Shown here piece by piece: positions 42,724 through 51,979 of a stretch of DNA of 64,000 bases. The stretch is taken from positions 1 to 64,000 of the forward strand of contig URJB01000001.1 of assembly GCA_900548145.1 (NCBI GenBank). Direction: 5' to 3'. The DNA comes from an uncultured Eubacteriales bacterium. Its GTDB lineage: Bacteria > Bacillota > Clostridia > Christensenellales > Aristaeellaceae. The position numbers and the translations under genes were made by a program. The notes beneath the pieces were generated by a model. That model did not search any database. It saw only the letters and a program-made list of their open reading frames with translations, and was not told where the DNA came from. Position 1 is the stretch's first letter; each line of letters opens with the position of its first letter.

Positions 42724-44577
42724 ATGAGCATGAGCCGAAAACAGAAAAAGAACTTGATTCGGATCATCGTTTCGCTGGTGCTGCTGGCCGCCGCGTGGAT
42801 CGTGACGGCAACGCTTCTGCCCGATCTGGGCATTTGGAATCTGCTGATCTTTGCAGTACCCTATCTGGTGGCGGGCTACGACGTGCTTCTTTCCGCAGGG
42901 CGGAACATTCTGCATGGCCAGATTTTCGATGAAAAGTTCCTGATGGCGCTGGCTACGCTGGGCGCGTTCGTGCTGGGCGATTATAAAGAAGGCGTGGCCG
43001 TCATGCTGTTCTATCAGGTGGGCGAATGGTTCCAGAGCGTGGCCGTTGGTCAGAGCCGCCGTTCCATTGCCGCGCTGATGGAGATTCGGCCTGATACCGC
43101 CACGGTGCTCCGGGACGGTCAGGAATTGGAAGTTTCTCCCGAGGATGTACAACCCGGCGAGACCATTCTGGTGAAGCCCGGTGAAAAGATTCCGCTGGAC
43201 GGCGAGATTCTGGAAGGCTCCACCACGGTCAATACTGCTGCCCTGACGGGCGAAAGCCTGCCGGTGGACAAATTAGCAGGCGAAAACGTGGTCAGCGGCA
43301 GCGTCAACCTGAGCGGCGTCATCACCGTAAAGGTACAGAGCGTCTATGCCGAAAGCACCGTGGCTCATATCCTGAACCTGATGGAGGAATCCGCTTCCAA
43401 AAAGGCGAAGGTGGAGGGCTTTATTACCCGCTTTGCCAAGGTGTATACTCCCTGCGTGGTCATCAGCGCCCTGCTGCTGTTCCTGATTCCGCCGATCTTC
43501 TTCGGCGGCGCGTGGGCGGAATGGGCGGAACGCGCGCTGAACTTCTTGGTAGTCTCCTGCCCCTGCGCGCTGGTGGTTTCCGTGCCGCTGTCCTTCTTCG
43601 GCGGGCTGGGCGGCGCGTCCAAGCAGGGCATTCTGGTGAAGGGTTCCAATTATATGGAGCTGCTTTCCAAGGTAGACACGCTGGTCTTTGACAAGACCGG
43701 CACTCTGACGCAGGGCCGCTTTGAAGTGAGCGCTATTCACTCCGACAGCGTCAATGAGCAGCAGCTTCTGGACCTTGCCGCCGCGGTGGAGAGCTTTTCT
43801 TCTCACCCGATCGCGGCTTCTATTGTGCGGGCGCATAAGGGCCACATTGAGGCTGAACGCGTGTCCAATGTACGCGAGGTGGCTGGTCAGGGCCTGACGG
43901 CGGAGATCGACGGCCGTCTGGTGGCCGTGGGCAACGGCCGCCTGATGGAAGCGCAGGGCGCGAAATGGCACGAGTGCCATCTGCCGGGCACGGCGGTGCA
44001 TATTTGCCGGGACGGCGAATATCTGGGCCATGTGGTGATTTCCGACGTGGTGAAGCCCGAAGCAGCGGAAGCTATCCGCCAGTTGAAGACGCTGTGCGTG
44101 AAAAAGACGGTCATGCTCACCGGTGACAAGAAAGATACCGCCGAAGCGGTGCGCCGGGAAACCGGCGTGGACGAGGCCTATTCTCAGCTGATGCCGCAGG
44201 ATAAGGTCAGCCGGGTGGAAGGCCTGCTGGGCGAGGAGCATACGGTCGCTTTCGTCGGCGACGGTATCAACGACGCGCCGGTGCTTTCCCGGGCGGATCT
44301 GGGCATCGCCATGGGCGCTATGGGCAGCGACGCGGCCATTGAGGCAGCGGATGTTGTCCTGATGGACGACCATTTGGATCGTTTGCCCAAGGCTATCTCC
44401 ATCTCCCGTCGTACCATGCGTATCGTTCACGAGAATATCATTTTCTCGCTGGCGGTCAAGGGCATTGTGCTGGTTCTGAGCGCGCTGGGTCTGGTGAATA
44501 TGTGGATCGCCGTGTTCGCCGACGTGGGTGTGCTGATTCTGGCGGTGTTGAACGCCATGCGCACACTTCGCGGTTAA
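42724..44577 (+). CDS. Heavy-metal-translocating P-type ATPase (Cd/Zn/Pb type)
   Basis: P1B-ATPase exporting divalent soft metals, 617 residues. Membrane metal motif CPC in VVSCPCALVVSVPLSF, phosphorylation site DKTGTLTQG, actuator TGES, and hinge GDGINDAPVLSRADLGIAMG. The CPC followed by the SVP stretch places it with CadA/ZntA rather than copper pumps. It has no N-terminal metal-binding domain. GGAGG lies 9 bases before the ATG. Last gene of the ArsR-HMA-ATPase operon. Confidence 0.94.
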   Translation: MSMSRKQKKNLIRIIVSLVLLAAAWIVTATLLPDLGIWNLLIFAVPYLVAGYDVLLSAGRNILHGQIFDEKFLMALATLGAFVLGDYKEGVAVMLFYQVGEWFQSVAVGQSRRSIAALMEIRPDTATVLRDGQELEVSPEDVQPGETILVKPGEKIPLDGEILEGSTTVNTAALTGESLPVDKLAGENVVSGSVNLSGVITVKVQSVYAESTVAHILNLMEESASKKAKVEGFITRFAKVYTPCVVISALLLFLIPPIFFGGAWAEWAERALNFLVVSCPCALVVSVPLSFFGGLGGASKQGILVKGSNYMELLSKVDTLVFDKTGTLTQGRFEVSAIHSDSVNEQQLLDLAAAVESFSSHPIAASIVRAHKGHIEAERVSNVREVAGQGLTAEIDGRLVAVGNGRLMEAQGAKWHECHLPGTAVHICRDGEYLGHVVISDVVKPEAAEAIRQLKTLCVKKTVMLTGDKKDTAEAVRRETGVDEAYSQLMPQDKVSRVEGLLGEEHTVAFVGDGINDAPVLSRADLGIAMGAMGSDAAIEAADVVLMDDHLDRLPKAISISRRTMRIVHENIIFSLAVKGIVLVLSALGLVNMWIAVFADVGVLILAVLNAMRTLRG

Positions 44578-44611
44578 ATCGAAAATCCGACAAAAAATAT
44601 CCAATCATTCG

Positions 44612-44648
44612 AACATCGGTCTGTCGAAAAAGACAGATCGATGTTTTT
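44612..44648 (+). terminator. Terminator of the metal-resistance operon
   Basis: 14-bp stem with one G-T pair (44612-44625 with 44632-44645), GAAAAA loop, T-run. Confidence 0.87.
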
Positions 44649-44797
44649 TTATGGATGAAAAAGATATTTTTAGCAGAAACATTCTAATAGAAATTTGTAC
44701 AATGTGGTCTATATATATATATATAGACATTTGTTTTCAACAAAAATCCTTATTTTTCAACATATATAGCTATTTGTGAAAAGCGTCGAACGATGTA
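44649..44797. other. AT-rich intergenic segment with a TA palindrome
   Basis: No gene. It contains a perfect 22-base palindrome GTCT(AT)7AGAC at 44707-44728, which may melt easily or extrude a hairpin. Confidence 0.6.
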
Positions 44798-44826
44798 TTG
44801 ACACAAATATTCAAAATGGATATTCT
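44798..44826 (+). promoter_or_regulatory. Promoter of the surface-polysaccharide cluster
   Basis: TTGACA, 17-base spacer, TATTCT. Confidence 0.7.
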
Positions 44827-44832
44827 ATATTG

Positions 44833-45037
44833 TGTGATAGAGAAACATCGCGCAATGTTTCTTTCCACGCCGGGGTACTGCGAGTATTCTGCTGGGCAGC
44901 TTCCTTCGGATGCTTCGACTCACCGCAGTTCGATGGGGCTAAAGAGAAAAACGCAGAGAACTTATGCCGGATTTTTGGAAAAGCCTTTCTAAAAATGCCG
45001 TCATCACGAAGCAATAAGCAGTTTGGGAAGGGTAAGA
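44833..45037 (+). other. Long untranslated leader of the polysaccharide cluster
   Basis: About 200 bases between promoter and first gene. A GAAACAT/ATGTTTC hairpin (44842-44848 with 44855-44861) lies at the very 5' end. I do not recognise a named riboswitch and see no coding frame with a ribosome site. Confidence 0.45.
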
Positions 45038-46456
45038 ATGATCAAAAGAAATCAGCGCCTGCTGAATCGGCTGAATGCGCTTTCGGATGCTGGAATCGTC
45101 CTGTTGAGCTACCTGTTCGCCTCGTGGCTGTGGCTGGACGTTATCAGCAAGGACGGACACAACGTAGCGCACGTGGCAGGGATCCGCAGCCATGTACTGA
45201 TCGCGGCTTTGATATACGCCTTTTGGACAGTGTTTTTGCTGTGGGCTTTCCGTCTGTATCACACCAGACGGACGCTGGATGCGGAGAACTATTTCGGACG
45301 GGTTCTGGCCGGAAATGGAATCGCCCTGCTGACAGCCGCGTCCGCGTTGTATGTTTTCCGCCTGGAGGATTTTTCCCGCGGGGTTTTGGGCATTTATTTT
45401 CTGTGCAGCAGCACGGTGCTGCTGGCCAAAAGAGCCGCTGTGCGGTCTCTGCTGCGATATGCCCGCTCCCGTGGCTACAATTTGAAACATATGCTGGTGA
45501 TCGGCGGGGGAACGCTGGCACAGCGCTATATTCAGAGCGTCGAAAAGCGGCCGTGGCTTGGTATCCATGTGGACGGCTGCATTCGGCCTGAAAATGGGAT
45601 GCTGACGCAGCTTGAAAAGCGTATCCACGGTGCGGGGATCGACGAAGTGATTTTGGCACTGGAGCCGGACGAACTGGATGTGACGCGCGACGTGATCCGC
45701 ATATGCGAAAAATGCGGAACAAAGGTCAGTGTGATCCCCTTCTACAACGATGTTATCCCCACGCGCCCCACGATTGACACAGTCGGGAAGCTGAAACTGA
45801 TCCAGCTGCGCACCACGCCGTTGGATGACCCGCTGAACGCCTTTGCAAAACGGGCCTTTGACGCGTCTGTCAGTTTTCTGCTGCTGGTGCTGCTCAGCCC
45901 GCTGCTTCTGGGGCTTGCCATTGCCATCAAGCTTTCCAGCCCCGGCCCGGTCTTTTTTAAGCAGGAACGCATTGGGCTGAACAAAAAGAAATTCGTCATG
46001 TACAAATTCCGCAGTATGCGGGTGAACGATACGCAGGATACCGCGTGGTCGTCTCAGACGGATGATCGCCGCACTCGTGTAGGCGCGTTGATGCGCAAAA
46101 CCAGTCTGGATGAATTGCCGCAATTACTGAATACCCTTAAGGGCGACATGAGCCTGGTCGGTCCGCGGCCGGAAATCCCTTACTATGTCGAGCAATTCCG
46201 GGAAACGGTGCCGCTGTATATGGTCAAGTATCAGGTGCGCCCCGGCATGACGGGCTGGGCGCAGGTGAACGGCTACCGCGGTGACACCAGCATTCCCGCC
46301 AGAGTTGAGCATGATCTCTGGTACATCGAGAACTGGTCCTTTGGGCTTGATCTGAAAATTCTGCTGATGACGGCCTTCGGCGGCATGATTAACAGTGAGA
46401 AGCTGGGCAGTGCCAAAGAGGAGAGCAAGAATGATTCCAGCCAGCCCGTTGCCTGA
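45038..46456 (+). CDS. Undecaprenyl-phosphate sugar phosphotransferase (WcaJ/CpsE-type initiator)
   Basis: Starts a polysaccharide by moving a sugar 1-phosphate from UDP-sugar to undecaprenyl phosphate. 472 residues: four to five N-terminal membrane helices, a nucleotide-binding-like CoA_binding_3 domain (VIGGGTLAQRYIQSV), one more membrane helix, and the catalytic bacterial sugar transferase domain (GPVFFKQERIGLNKKKFVMY, KFRSMRVN, LDELPQLLNTLKGDMSLVGP, RPEIPYYVEQF). First gene of the cluster; GGAAGG precedes the ATG. Confidence 0.95.
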   Translation: MIKRNQRLLNRLNALSDAGIVLLSYLFASWLWLDVISKDGHNVAHVAGIRSHVLIAALIYAFWTVFLLWAFRLYHTRRTLDAENYFGRVLAGNGIALLTAASALYVFRLEDFSRGVLGIYFLCSSTVLLAKRAAVRSLLRYARSRGYNLKHMLVIGGGTLAQRYIQSVEKRPWLGIHVDGCIRPENGMLTQLEKRIHGAGIDEVILALEPDELDVTRDVIRICEKCGTKVSVIPFYNDVIPTRPTIDTVGKLKLIQLRTTPLDDPLNAFAKRAFDASVSFLLLVLLSPLLLGLAIAIKLSSPGPVFFKQERIGLNKKKFVMYKFRSMRVNDTQDTAWSSQTDDRRTRVGALMRKTSLDELPQLLNTLKGDMSLVGPRPEIPYYVEQFRETVPLYMVKYQVRPGMTGWAQVNGYRGDTSIPARVEHDLWYIENWSFGLDLKILLMTAFGGMINSEKLGSAKEESKNDSSQPVA

Positions 46457-46482
46457 ATCAAATGCGAAAGTGAGGGAAAGCC

Positions 46483-47409
46483 ATGGCGGTTTTGGCCGTT
46501 GTTGTGACCTATAACCGATGCAAGCTGCTCCGGCAGTGCCTTTCCTGTTTGGAGGCCCAAACAGCGCCCTGCGATATTCTGGTCGTGGACAACGCCTCCA
46601 CGGACGAAACCGGGTACTGGCTGGCGGAATATCAGGAAAGCCATCCGAACCTGCAAATCTGCACCATGAAGGTCAATACGGGCGGTGCCGGCGGCTTTTG
46701 TCAGGGGATTCGGGAGGGCGCTCTGGCCGGGTACAGCCACCTATGGCTCATGGACGACGACTGCTTCCCGGCTGCGGACGCGCTGGAAAAGCTGCTTCAG
46801 GCCGACCAGCTGCTTGGCGGGGCGGGGCATTACGGATACCTGTCCAGCGCGGTGCTGTGGACGGACGGCCGCGAGTGCCGGATGAACCGCCAGAAAATCC
46901 GCAAAAGCTACTATGAGCATGTGGAGCTTCTGAAAGACGGGCTGATTCAGGTGGAGCAGTCCACCTTTGTATCCCTGTTGGTTCCCGTATCGACGGTAGA
47001 GAAGGTCGGGCTGCCCATTAAGGAATTTTTCATCTGGGGCGACGACATTGAGTATACCCGCCGCATTACCGTCCGTCACGGTCTGCCGGCCTATCTGGCC
47101 GGGCGCAGTCAGGTGACTCACGCCATGCTGACCAACGATGGAAGCAGCATCGCCGTGGACAAGCCGGAACGGATCAGCCGCTACAATTACGCCTTCCGCA
47201 ACGAAAACTACCTGTACCGTCAGGAAGGGCTGCGCGGCTTTGCCTACTACACGGCCAAATGTCTGCTCAACTCCGTGCGGATTTTGCGGAAAGCGCAGGA
47301 CAGGCGGCTGAAACGGCTCGGCGTGATCTTCCGACAATACTTTCTCGGGATTTTCTTTCAGCCGAAGATAGAGTATCTACCAAAGCAAGAAATGGGGGAA
47401 ACAAAATGA
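46483..47409 (+). CDS. Family 2 glycosyltransferase, galactofuranosyltransferase-like
   Basis: 308 residues. GT-A fold with VVTYNRCKLLRQCL, LVVDNASTDET and a DDD metal motif (LWLMDDDCFPA), then WGDDIEYTRRI and a long C-terminal part as in GlfT-type galactofuranosyltransferases. The stop overlaps the start of UDP-galactopyranose mutase, which makes the UDP-galactofuranose donor, strongly suggesting transfer of Galf. Confidence 0.9.
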   Translation: MAVLAVVVTYNRCKLLRQCLSCLEAQTAPCDILVVDNASTDETGYWLAEYQESHPNLQICTMKVNTGGAGGFCQGIREGALAGYSHLWLMDDDCFPAADALEKLLQADQLLGGAGHYGYLSSAVLWTDGRECRMNRQKIRKSYYEHVELLKDGLIQVEQSTFVSLLVPVSTVEKVGLPIKEFFIWGDDIEYTRRITVRHGLPAYLAGRSQVTHAMLTNDGSSIAVDKPERISRYNYAFRNENYLYRQEGLRGFAYYTAKCLLNSVRILRKAQDRRLKRLGVIFRQYFLGIFFQPKIEYLPKQEMGETK

Positions 47410-48506
47410 AACGGTATGATTATCTGATCGTCGGGGCGGGGCTGTACGGCGCGGTCTTCGCCAGAGAATTGACACGGAGGGGCAAAAGCTGTCTGGTGAT
47501 CGACCGCAGGAACCACGTTGCCGGCAATATCTACACCGAGAAAATGGCCGGCATCAACGTCCACAAATACGGGGCGCACATCTTCCACACCAGCGACCGG
47601 GAGGTGTGGGAGTATGTCAACCAGTTTGCGGAGTTCAACAACTACGTTAACAGTCCGCTGGCAGTCTATCGGGACGAGCTGTACAATCTGCCCTTCAACA
47701 TGAACACCTTCTCGAAAATGTGGGGGATTCGCACGCCGAAAGAGGCCCGGCAGATGATCGAACGTCAGGTGGCGGAATTGGGCATTACCGAGCCGCAGAA
47801 TCTGGAAGAGCAGGCGCTCAGCCTGGTTGGCACGGACGTATATACCAAGCTCATCAAGGGGTATACCGAAAAGCAGTGGGGGCGCGACTGCCGGGAACTG
47901 CCCGCGTTCATCATCCGTCGCCTGCCCTGCCGTTTCACCTATGACAACAATTATTTCAACGACCGCTGGCAGGGCATTCCCATCGGCGGATATACTCAAA
48001 TGGTGGAGAAAATGCTGGAGGGCGCGGACGTTCTGCTTCAAACGGATTACTTCGACCTGATCCGGGAGCAGCCAGAGATCGCCCGCACCGTCGTATATAC
48101 GGGCTGCATCGACGAGTTCTTCGGCTACCGTTTGGGCGCGCTGAAATACCGCAGCGTCCGCTTTGAAACCGAGGAGCTGCCCGAAGAAAACTATCAGGGC
48201 AACGCGGTGGTCAACTACACCGATCGCGAAGTGCCCTACACCCGTGTGATCGAGCACAAGCATTTCGAGTTCGGCAAACAGCCCACCACGGTCATTTCCC
48301 GCGAGTACAGCGCCGAGTGGAAACCGGGCCTGGAACCCTATTATCCCGTGAACGACGCGGAAAACAGTGCCCTGTACGCCCAATACCAGCAGTTGGCAGC
48401 CCAGCAGGAGAACGTGATCTTCGGCGGCCGTCTGGGGCAGTATCGGTATTACGATATGGATAAGGTGATCCGGGCGGCGATGGATGAACTCGAAAAATTG
48501 TTCTAA
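47406..48506 (+). CDS. glf: UDP-galactopyranose mutase
   Basis: Flavoenzyme converting UDP-galactopyranose to UDP-galactofuranose. 366 residues: FAD loop VGAGLYGAVFAREL, HKYGAHIFHTSDREVWEYVN, GYTEKQWGRD, YDNNYFNDRWQGIPIGGYTQ, and GRLGQYRYYDMDKVIRAA at the C-terminus, all Glf hallmarks. ATGA overlap with the preceding glycosyltransferase. An AT-rich block begins immediately after its stop. Confidence 0.97.
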   Translation: MKRYDYLIVGAGLYGAVFARELTRRGKSCLVIDRRNHVAGNIYTEKMAGINVHKYGAHIFHTSDREVWEYVNQFAEFNNYVNSPLAVYRDELYNLPFNMNTFSKMWGIRTPKEARQMIERQVAELGITEPQNLEEQALSLVGTDVYTKLIKGYTEKQWGRDCRELPAFIIRRLPCRFTYDNNYFNDRWQGIPIGGYTQMVEKMLEGADVLLQTDYFDLIREQPEIARTVVYTGCIDEFFGYRLGALKYRSVRFETEELPEENYQGNAVVNYTDREVPYTRVIEHKHFEFGKQPTTVISREYSAEWKPGLEPYYPVNDAENSALYAQYQQLAAQQENVIFGGRLGQYRYYDMDKVIRAAMDELEKLF

Positions 48507-50640
48507 TTGAATTATTATATTAGAAAGGAAAATAAAAAGATGAACATTAAAATTCTTACTTCATACCATAAAAAATGCGCTCTCGTTAGCTCTGAAATTA
48601 TTAGGCCCATTCAAGTTGGTACAAGTATTAACGGGACTGCATATTCTGATACGCTGCATGACAATACGGGAATAAATATTTCTGATAAAAACAGAATGTA
48701 TTGTGAATTGACTGCTCAGTATTGGGCGTGGAAAAACCTTGAGGCGGATTATTATGGTTTTATGCACTATCGTAGATACTTTTGTTTTTCTATGTCGCAT
48801 TTGAATGAAGATCAATTCGGAAATGTTTTATTGCCATATCCAGATGAACAGGCAATAAAAAAGCTGCACCTTAGTGATGCCGAAATTGAAAAAGTTGTTA
48901 TGCAATATGATTTAATTTGTACAGCACCGCAGGATACAAAAGAACTTGGCCAAGGTGCGACTGTTTATGAACATTACAAACGTTCGCCCTATCATAGAAT
49001 TAAGGATTTTGACCTTGTGTTAAGTATTATTCGTGATAAATATCCAGAATTTGTAGACGCTACTCGAAAATATATCAATGGACATACGGCGTATTTTTGT
49101 AATATGTACATTATGAAAAAGAATATTTTTCATGAATACTCAAAGTGGCTATTTGATATTCTTGAAGAGCATGAGAAAAGAACTAATTTTAATGATTATG
49201 ATATTGATGAATATCGAGTAAGCGGTTTTTTGGCCGAAAGACTTTGGGGAATTTATTATACATGGCTTAAAGAAAACCGCGAGTATAAAATTCTTGAGAC
49301 TCAGAGAAGTTTTTTTACAAATACCGAGGAAAACGAAGCAATTTTACCTGCTTTTGAAAAAGGCAACATTCCAGTTGTTCTTGCAGCAGATAATAAGTAT
49401 GTACCTTATGTTACGACACTACTACGCTCAATAATTGATAATGCAAATCAAGAAAAAAATTATGATTTTGTAATCTTAAATTCTAACATAAGCGATTTGA
49501 ATAAGGAAAAAATAAAAAGAGAATTTGTACAGTCGACAAATATGTCTATTCGCTTTGCAAATGTCAAGAGACTTTTTGCAAAATATGATTTATACGTTCA
49601 TCGTCACTTTACAGTTGAAATTTATTATCGACTATTTATGCAGGATATAATGAAACATTACGATAAGGTTATCTATCTTGATTCTGATATCATAATGCTT
49701 GATGATGTAAGCAAGCTTTATGATATCGAGTTGGGAGATAATTACTTGGCCGCCGTTCAGGATGTAGATAGTGCAGGTTGCTATAATGGAGTTGATTCCG
49801 AGAGAAAGAAATATCACGCTGAGTATATGAAAATGAAAAACCCCTATGACTATTTTAATTCTGGCGTACTAGTTATGAATTTGGTGGAATTTAGAAGGAA
49901 CTTTACAGCTGAGCATATTTTGGAATTAGCTGCATCTAAAAAGTGGCTTTTCCCTGATCAGGACGTTCTCAATATTTTATGCGAAGGAAAGGTACATTAT
50001 CTAGATATGAGTTGGAACGTCATGATGAATTGGAAGAATGATACATCTTGTAGAATTGAAACGGCAAAGAGGGCTCCTTATTGGCTTTATTTGAAATATC
50101 TTAAATCTAGAAAAGAACCAAAAATCGTTCATTATGCTGGATTTCAAAAGCCTTGGGATACACCTGACTGTGATTACGCAGAATACTTTTGGAAGTATGC
50201 AAAAGAAACCAGCGTTTATGAGAAATTGATTACAAAAGAAAAGGAAAAAACATTGGCGTTTGAGAATGAAAACGTAAACGACCCCTATCTGCTGCATATT
50301 AACGGATTGGATGAACCGCTTTATATTGATGGGTTGTATATTAAAATGATTAACAAGCTTAACAAATGGTTTCCTAAAAATAGTTCTAAACGAGAAAAAA
50401 TGAAAAGAGTTGTTAAACATTTTGTTCATTAAAAAGAAAAGGCGAAATATGAATGGAATAATTCAAAGATTCAGTCAAAACCAGTTTCTTTTTGAAGAAT
50501 TGGTTAAAAGAGATTTCAAGCAGAAGTATAAGCGTACCATACTAGGAATGGCGTGGAGTGTTCTTTCGCCATTGTTGAATTTACTTGTGATGCGAATTAT
50601 TTTCACTCACTTTTTTGGAGAAGAAATTGAGCACTACACC
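48507..50640 (+). mobile_element. AT-rich horizontally acquired segment (composition island)
   Basis: Base composition drops abruptly right after the glf stop and returns to normal near 50640, inside the ABC permease gene. Hand counts of two 60-base lines inside gave 22% and 35% G+C, against 47-62% in lines outside. No transposase, integrase or flanking repeats seen; best read as a cassette exchanged by homologous recombination. Confidence 0.6.
48540..50432 (+). CDS. DUF4422 / family 8 glycosyltransferase fusion
   Basis: 630 residues, two modules. The N-terminal ~260 residues are DUF4422 (NISDKNRMYCELTAQYWAWK, GFMHYRRYFCF), a family linked to capsule synthesis. From about residue 275 follows a GT8 domain (NIPVVLAADNKYVPYVTTLL, KVIYLDSDIIMLDD with the DxD motif, YFNSGVLVMNL, HYAGFQKPWDTP), retaining galactosyl/glucosyl transfer. 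The ATG follows GAAAGGAAAA. The whole gene is strongly AT-rich with TTT/AAA/ATA codons unlike its neighbours, pointing to recent transfer. Confidence 0.92.
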   Translation: MNIKILTSYHKKCALVSSEIIRPIQVGTSINGTAYSDTLHDNTGINISDKNRMYCELTAQYWAWKNLEADYYGFMHYRRYFCFSMSHLNEDQFGNVLLPYPDEQAIKKLHLSDAEIEKVVMQYDLICTAPQDTKELGQGATVYEHYKRSPYHRIKDFDLVLSIIRDKYPEFVDATRKYINGHTAYFCNMYIMKKNIFHEYSKWLFDILEEHEKRTNFNDYDIDEYRVSGFLAERLWGIYYTWLKENREYKILETQRSFFTNTEENEAILPAFEKGNIPVVLAADNKYVPYVTTLLRSIIDNANQEKNYDFVILNSNISDLNKEKIKREFVQSTNMSIRFANVKRLFAKYDLYVHRHFTVEIYYRLFMQDIMKHYDKVIYLDSDIIMLDDVSKLYDIELGDNYLAAVQDVDSAGCYNGVDSERKKYHAEYMKMKNPYDYFNSGVLVMNLVEFRRNFTAEHILELAASKKWLFPDQDVLNILCEGKVHYLDMSWNVMMNWKNDTSCRIETAKRAPYWLYLKYLKSRKEPKIVHYAGFQKPWDTPDCDYAEYFWKYAKETSVYEKLITKEKEKTLAFENENVNDPYLLHINGLDEPLYIDGLYIKMINKLNKWFPKNSSKREKMKRVVKHFVH

Positions 50641-51225
50641 ACCTACCTGTTTGCAGGCAACCTGATCTTCTCCTTTTTCAGAGAGTCCACCACCGGCGGC
50701 ATGAACTCCCTGATGTCGAACGCGCATATCTTTACCAAAATCAACGTTCCCAAGTATATGTTCCTGCTGACCAAGAACGTGTCGTCCATCATCAATTTCG
50801 GGTTGACGCTGCTGGTGTTCTTTGTCTTTGCCGCGATAGACGGCGTGCAGTTTACGTGGAAGTTTCTGACGCTGCTTTATCCGATCTGCTGCCTGACCAT
50901 TTTTAATATTGGCATCGGGCTGATCCTGTCGGCGCTGTTTGTGCTTTTCCGGGACATTTCGTATCTGTATGACGTGTTCACCATGCTCCTGATGTATATG
51001 TCGGCGATTTTCTATACCGTGGACGGCTATCCTGCGGCGATTCAGCGCCTTTTCCTGTGCAACCCGGTGTATTGCGTCATTAAATACGTCCGGCTTGTGG
51101 TGCTGGAGGCGAAGATTCCGTCGGCGGCGTTCCATCTGCTGCTGTTGTTCTACGCGGCGCTGGCAATGCTGGTAGGCGGGCTGATCTACAAAAAGAAGAA
51201 CCACGAGTTCCTCTATTACGTGTAA
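50449..51225 (+). CDS. Polysaccharide ABC exporter, permease subunit
   Basis: 258-residue ABC-2-type permease (TagG/RfbA-like) with six hydrophobic segments. QNQFLFEELVKRDFKQKYKR, TILGMAWSVLSPLL at the N-terminus and AIFYTVDGYPA, NPVYCVIKYVR further on are typical of lipid-linked polysaccharide exporters. The ATPase follows 12 bases downstream. The first ~60 codons are AT-rich while the rest matches the host composition: the gene is a mosaic, joined near 50640. Confidence 0.93.
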   Translation: MNGIIQRFSQNQFLFEELVKRDFKQKYKRTILGMAWSVLSPLLNLLVMRIIFTHFFGEEIEHYTTYLFAGNLIFSFFRESTTGGMNSLMSNAHIFTKINVPKYMFLLTKNVSSIINFGLTLLVFFVFAAIDGVQFTWKFLTLLYPICCLTIFNIGIGLILSALFVLFRDISYLYDVFTMLLMYMSAIFYTVDGYPAAIQRLFLCNPVYCVIKYVRLVVLEAKIPSAAFHLLLLFYAALAMLVGGLIYKKKNHEFLYYV

Positions 51226-51237
51226 GGGAGAAGAAAA

Positions 51238-51978
51238 ATGCCGATCATACGGGCAGAGGGCGTGTCTATTCGCTATATCACGGGCGATTTTAAGGACATT
51301 GGCCTGAAAGAATATGTGCTGCGCAAGCTGACGGGGAACTATCAGGTGAAGGAATTCTGGGCGGACTGGGACGTGACGTTCGAACTGGAAAAGGGCGACA
51401 TGCTGGGGATCGTCGGCACCAACGGTGCGGGAAAGTCTACCTTGCTGAAAGCCATTTCCGGCATTATGGTGCCCACCAGAGGGAAAATCCAGACCAACGG
51501 TACCGTTGCAGCGCTGCTGGAACTGACCAGCGGTTTTGACGGCGATCTGACCGTGCGGGAAAACACCTACCTGCGCGGCGCTCTGCTGGGCTACACCCGC
51601 GCGTTCATGGATCAGATGTACGATGAGATCATTTCCTTTGCGGAATTGCAGGATTTTCAGGAGCGCCCCTTCAAGCAGCTTTCCAGCGGCATGAAAAGCC
51701 GGCTGGCGTTTTCCATCGCCAGTCTGGTCAACCCGGATATTCTGATTCTGGATGAGGTGCTGTCCGTGGGAGATGGATCGTTCCGCCAGAAGAGCGGCAA
51801 TAAAATGCGCGAAATTCTGGCAAACGGCGTGACAGGCATTCTGGTTTCCCATTCCATCGACCAGGTGAGAGAACTGTGCAACAAGGTGTTGTGGCTGGAT
51901 CACGGCAAGCAGATGGACTTTGGCGAAACGCAGGAGGTCTGCGACCGCTATGAAGCGTTCATGCAGAGGAAGAAGTAA
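51238..51978 (+). CDS. Polysaccharide ABC exporter, ATP-binding subunit
   Basis: 246 residues. Walker A GTNGAGKST, ABC signature LSSGMKSRLAFSIAS, Walker B DILILDEVLSVGD and a switch HSIDQV. N-terminal EGVSIRYITGDFKDIGLKEY and the LKAISGIMVPTRGKIQ segment match TagH/Wzt-type exporters. No C-terminal carbohydrate-binding domain, so export is not expected to need a terminal-modification signal read by this subunit. Pairs with the preceding permease. Confidence 0.95.
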   Translation: MPIIRAEGVSIRYITGDFKDIGLKEYVLRKLTGNYQVKEFWADWDVTFELEKGDMLGIVGTNGAGKSTLLKAISGIMVPTRGKIQTNGTVAALLELTSGFDGDLTVRENTYLRGALLGYTRAFMDQMYDEIISFAELQDFQERPFKQLSSGMKSRLAFSIASLVNPDILILDEVLSVGDGSFRQKSGNKMREILANGVTGILVSHSIDQVRELCNKVLWLDHGKQMDFGETQEVCDRYEAFMQRKK

Positions 51979-51979
51979 C

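Noticed and set aside
42724..44577. Copper-type P1B ATPase
   Set aside because: The repressor family, the operator type and the sequence around CPC fit Cd/Zn/Pb pumps better than copper pumps.
44707..44728. TA-rich palindrome as an origin or attachment site
   Set aside because: No DnaA boxes, recombinase gene or matching second copy nearby; it is more likely a simple AT tract.
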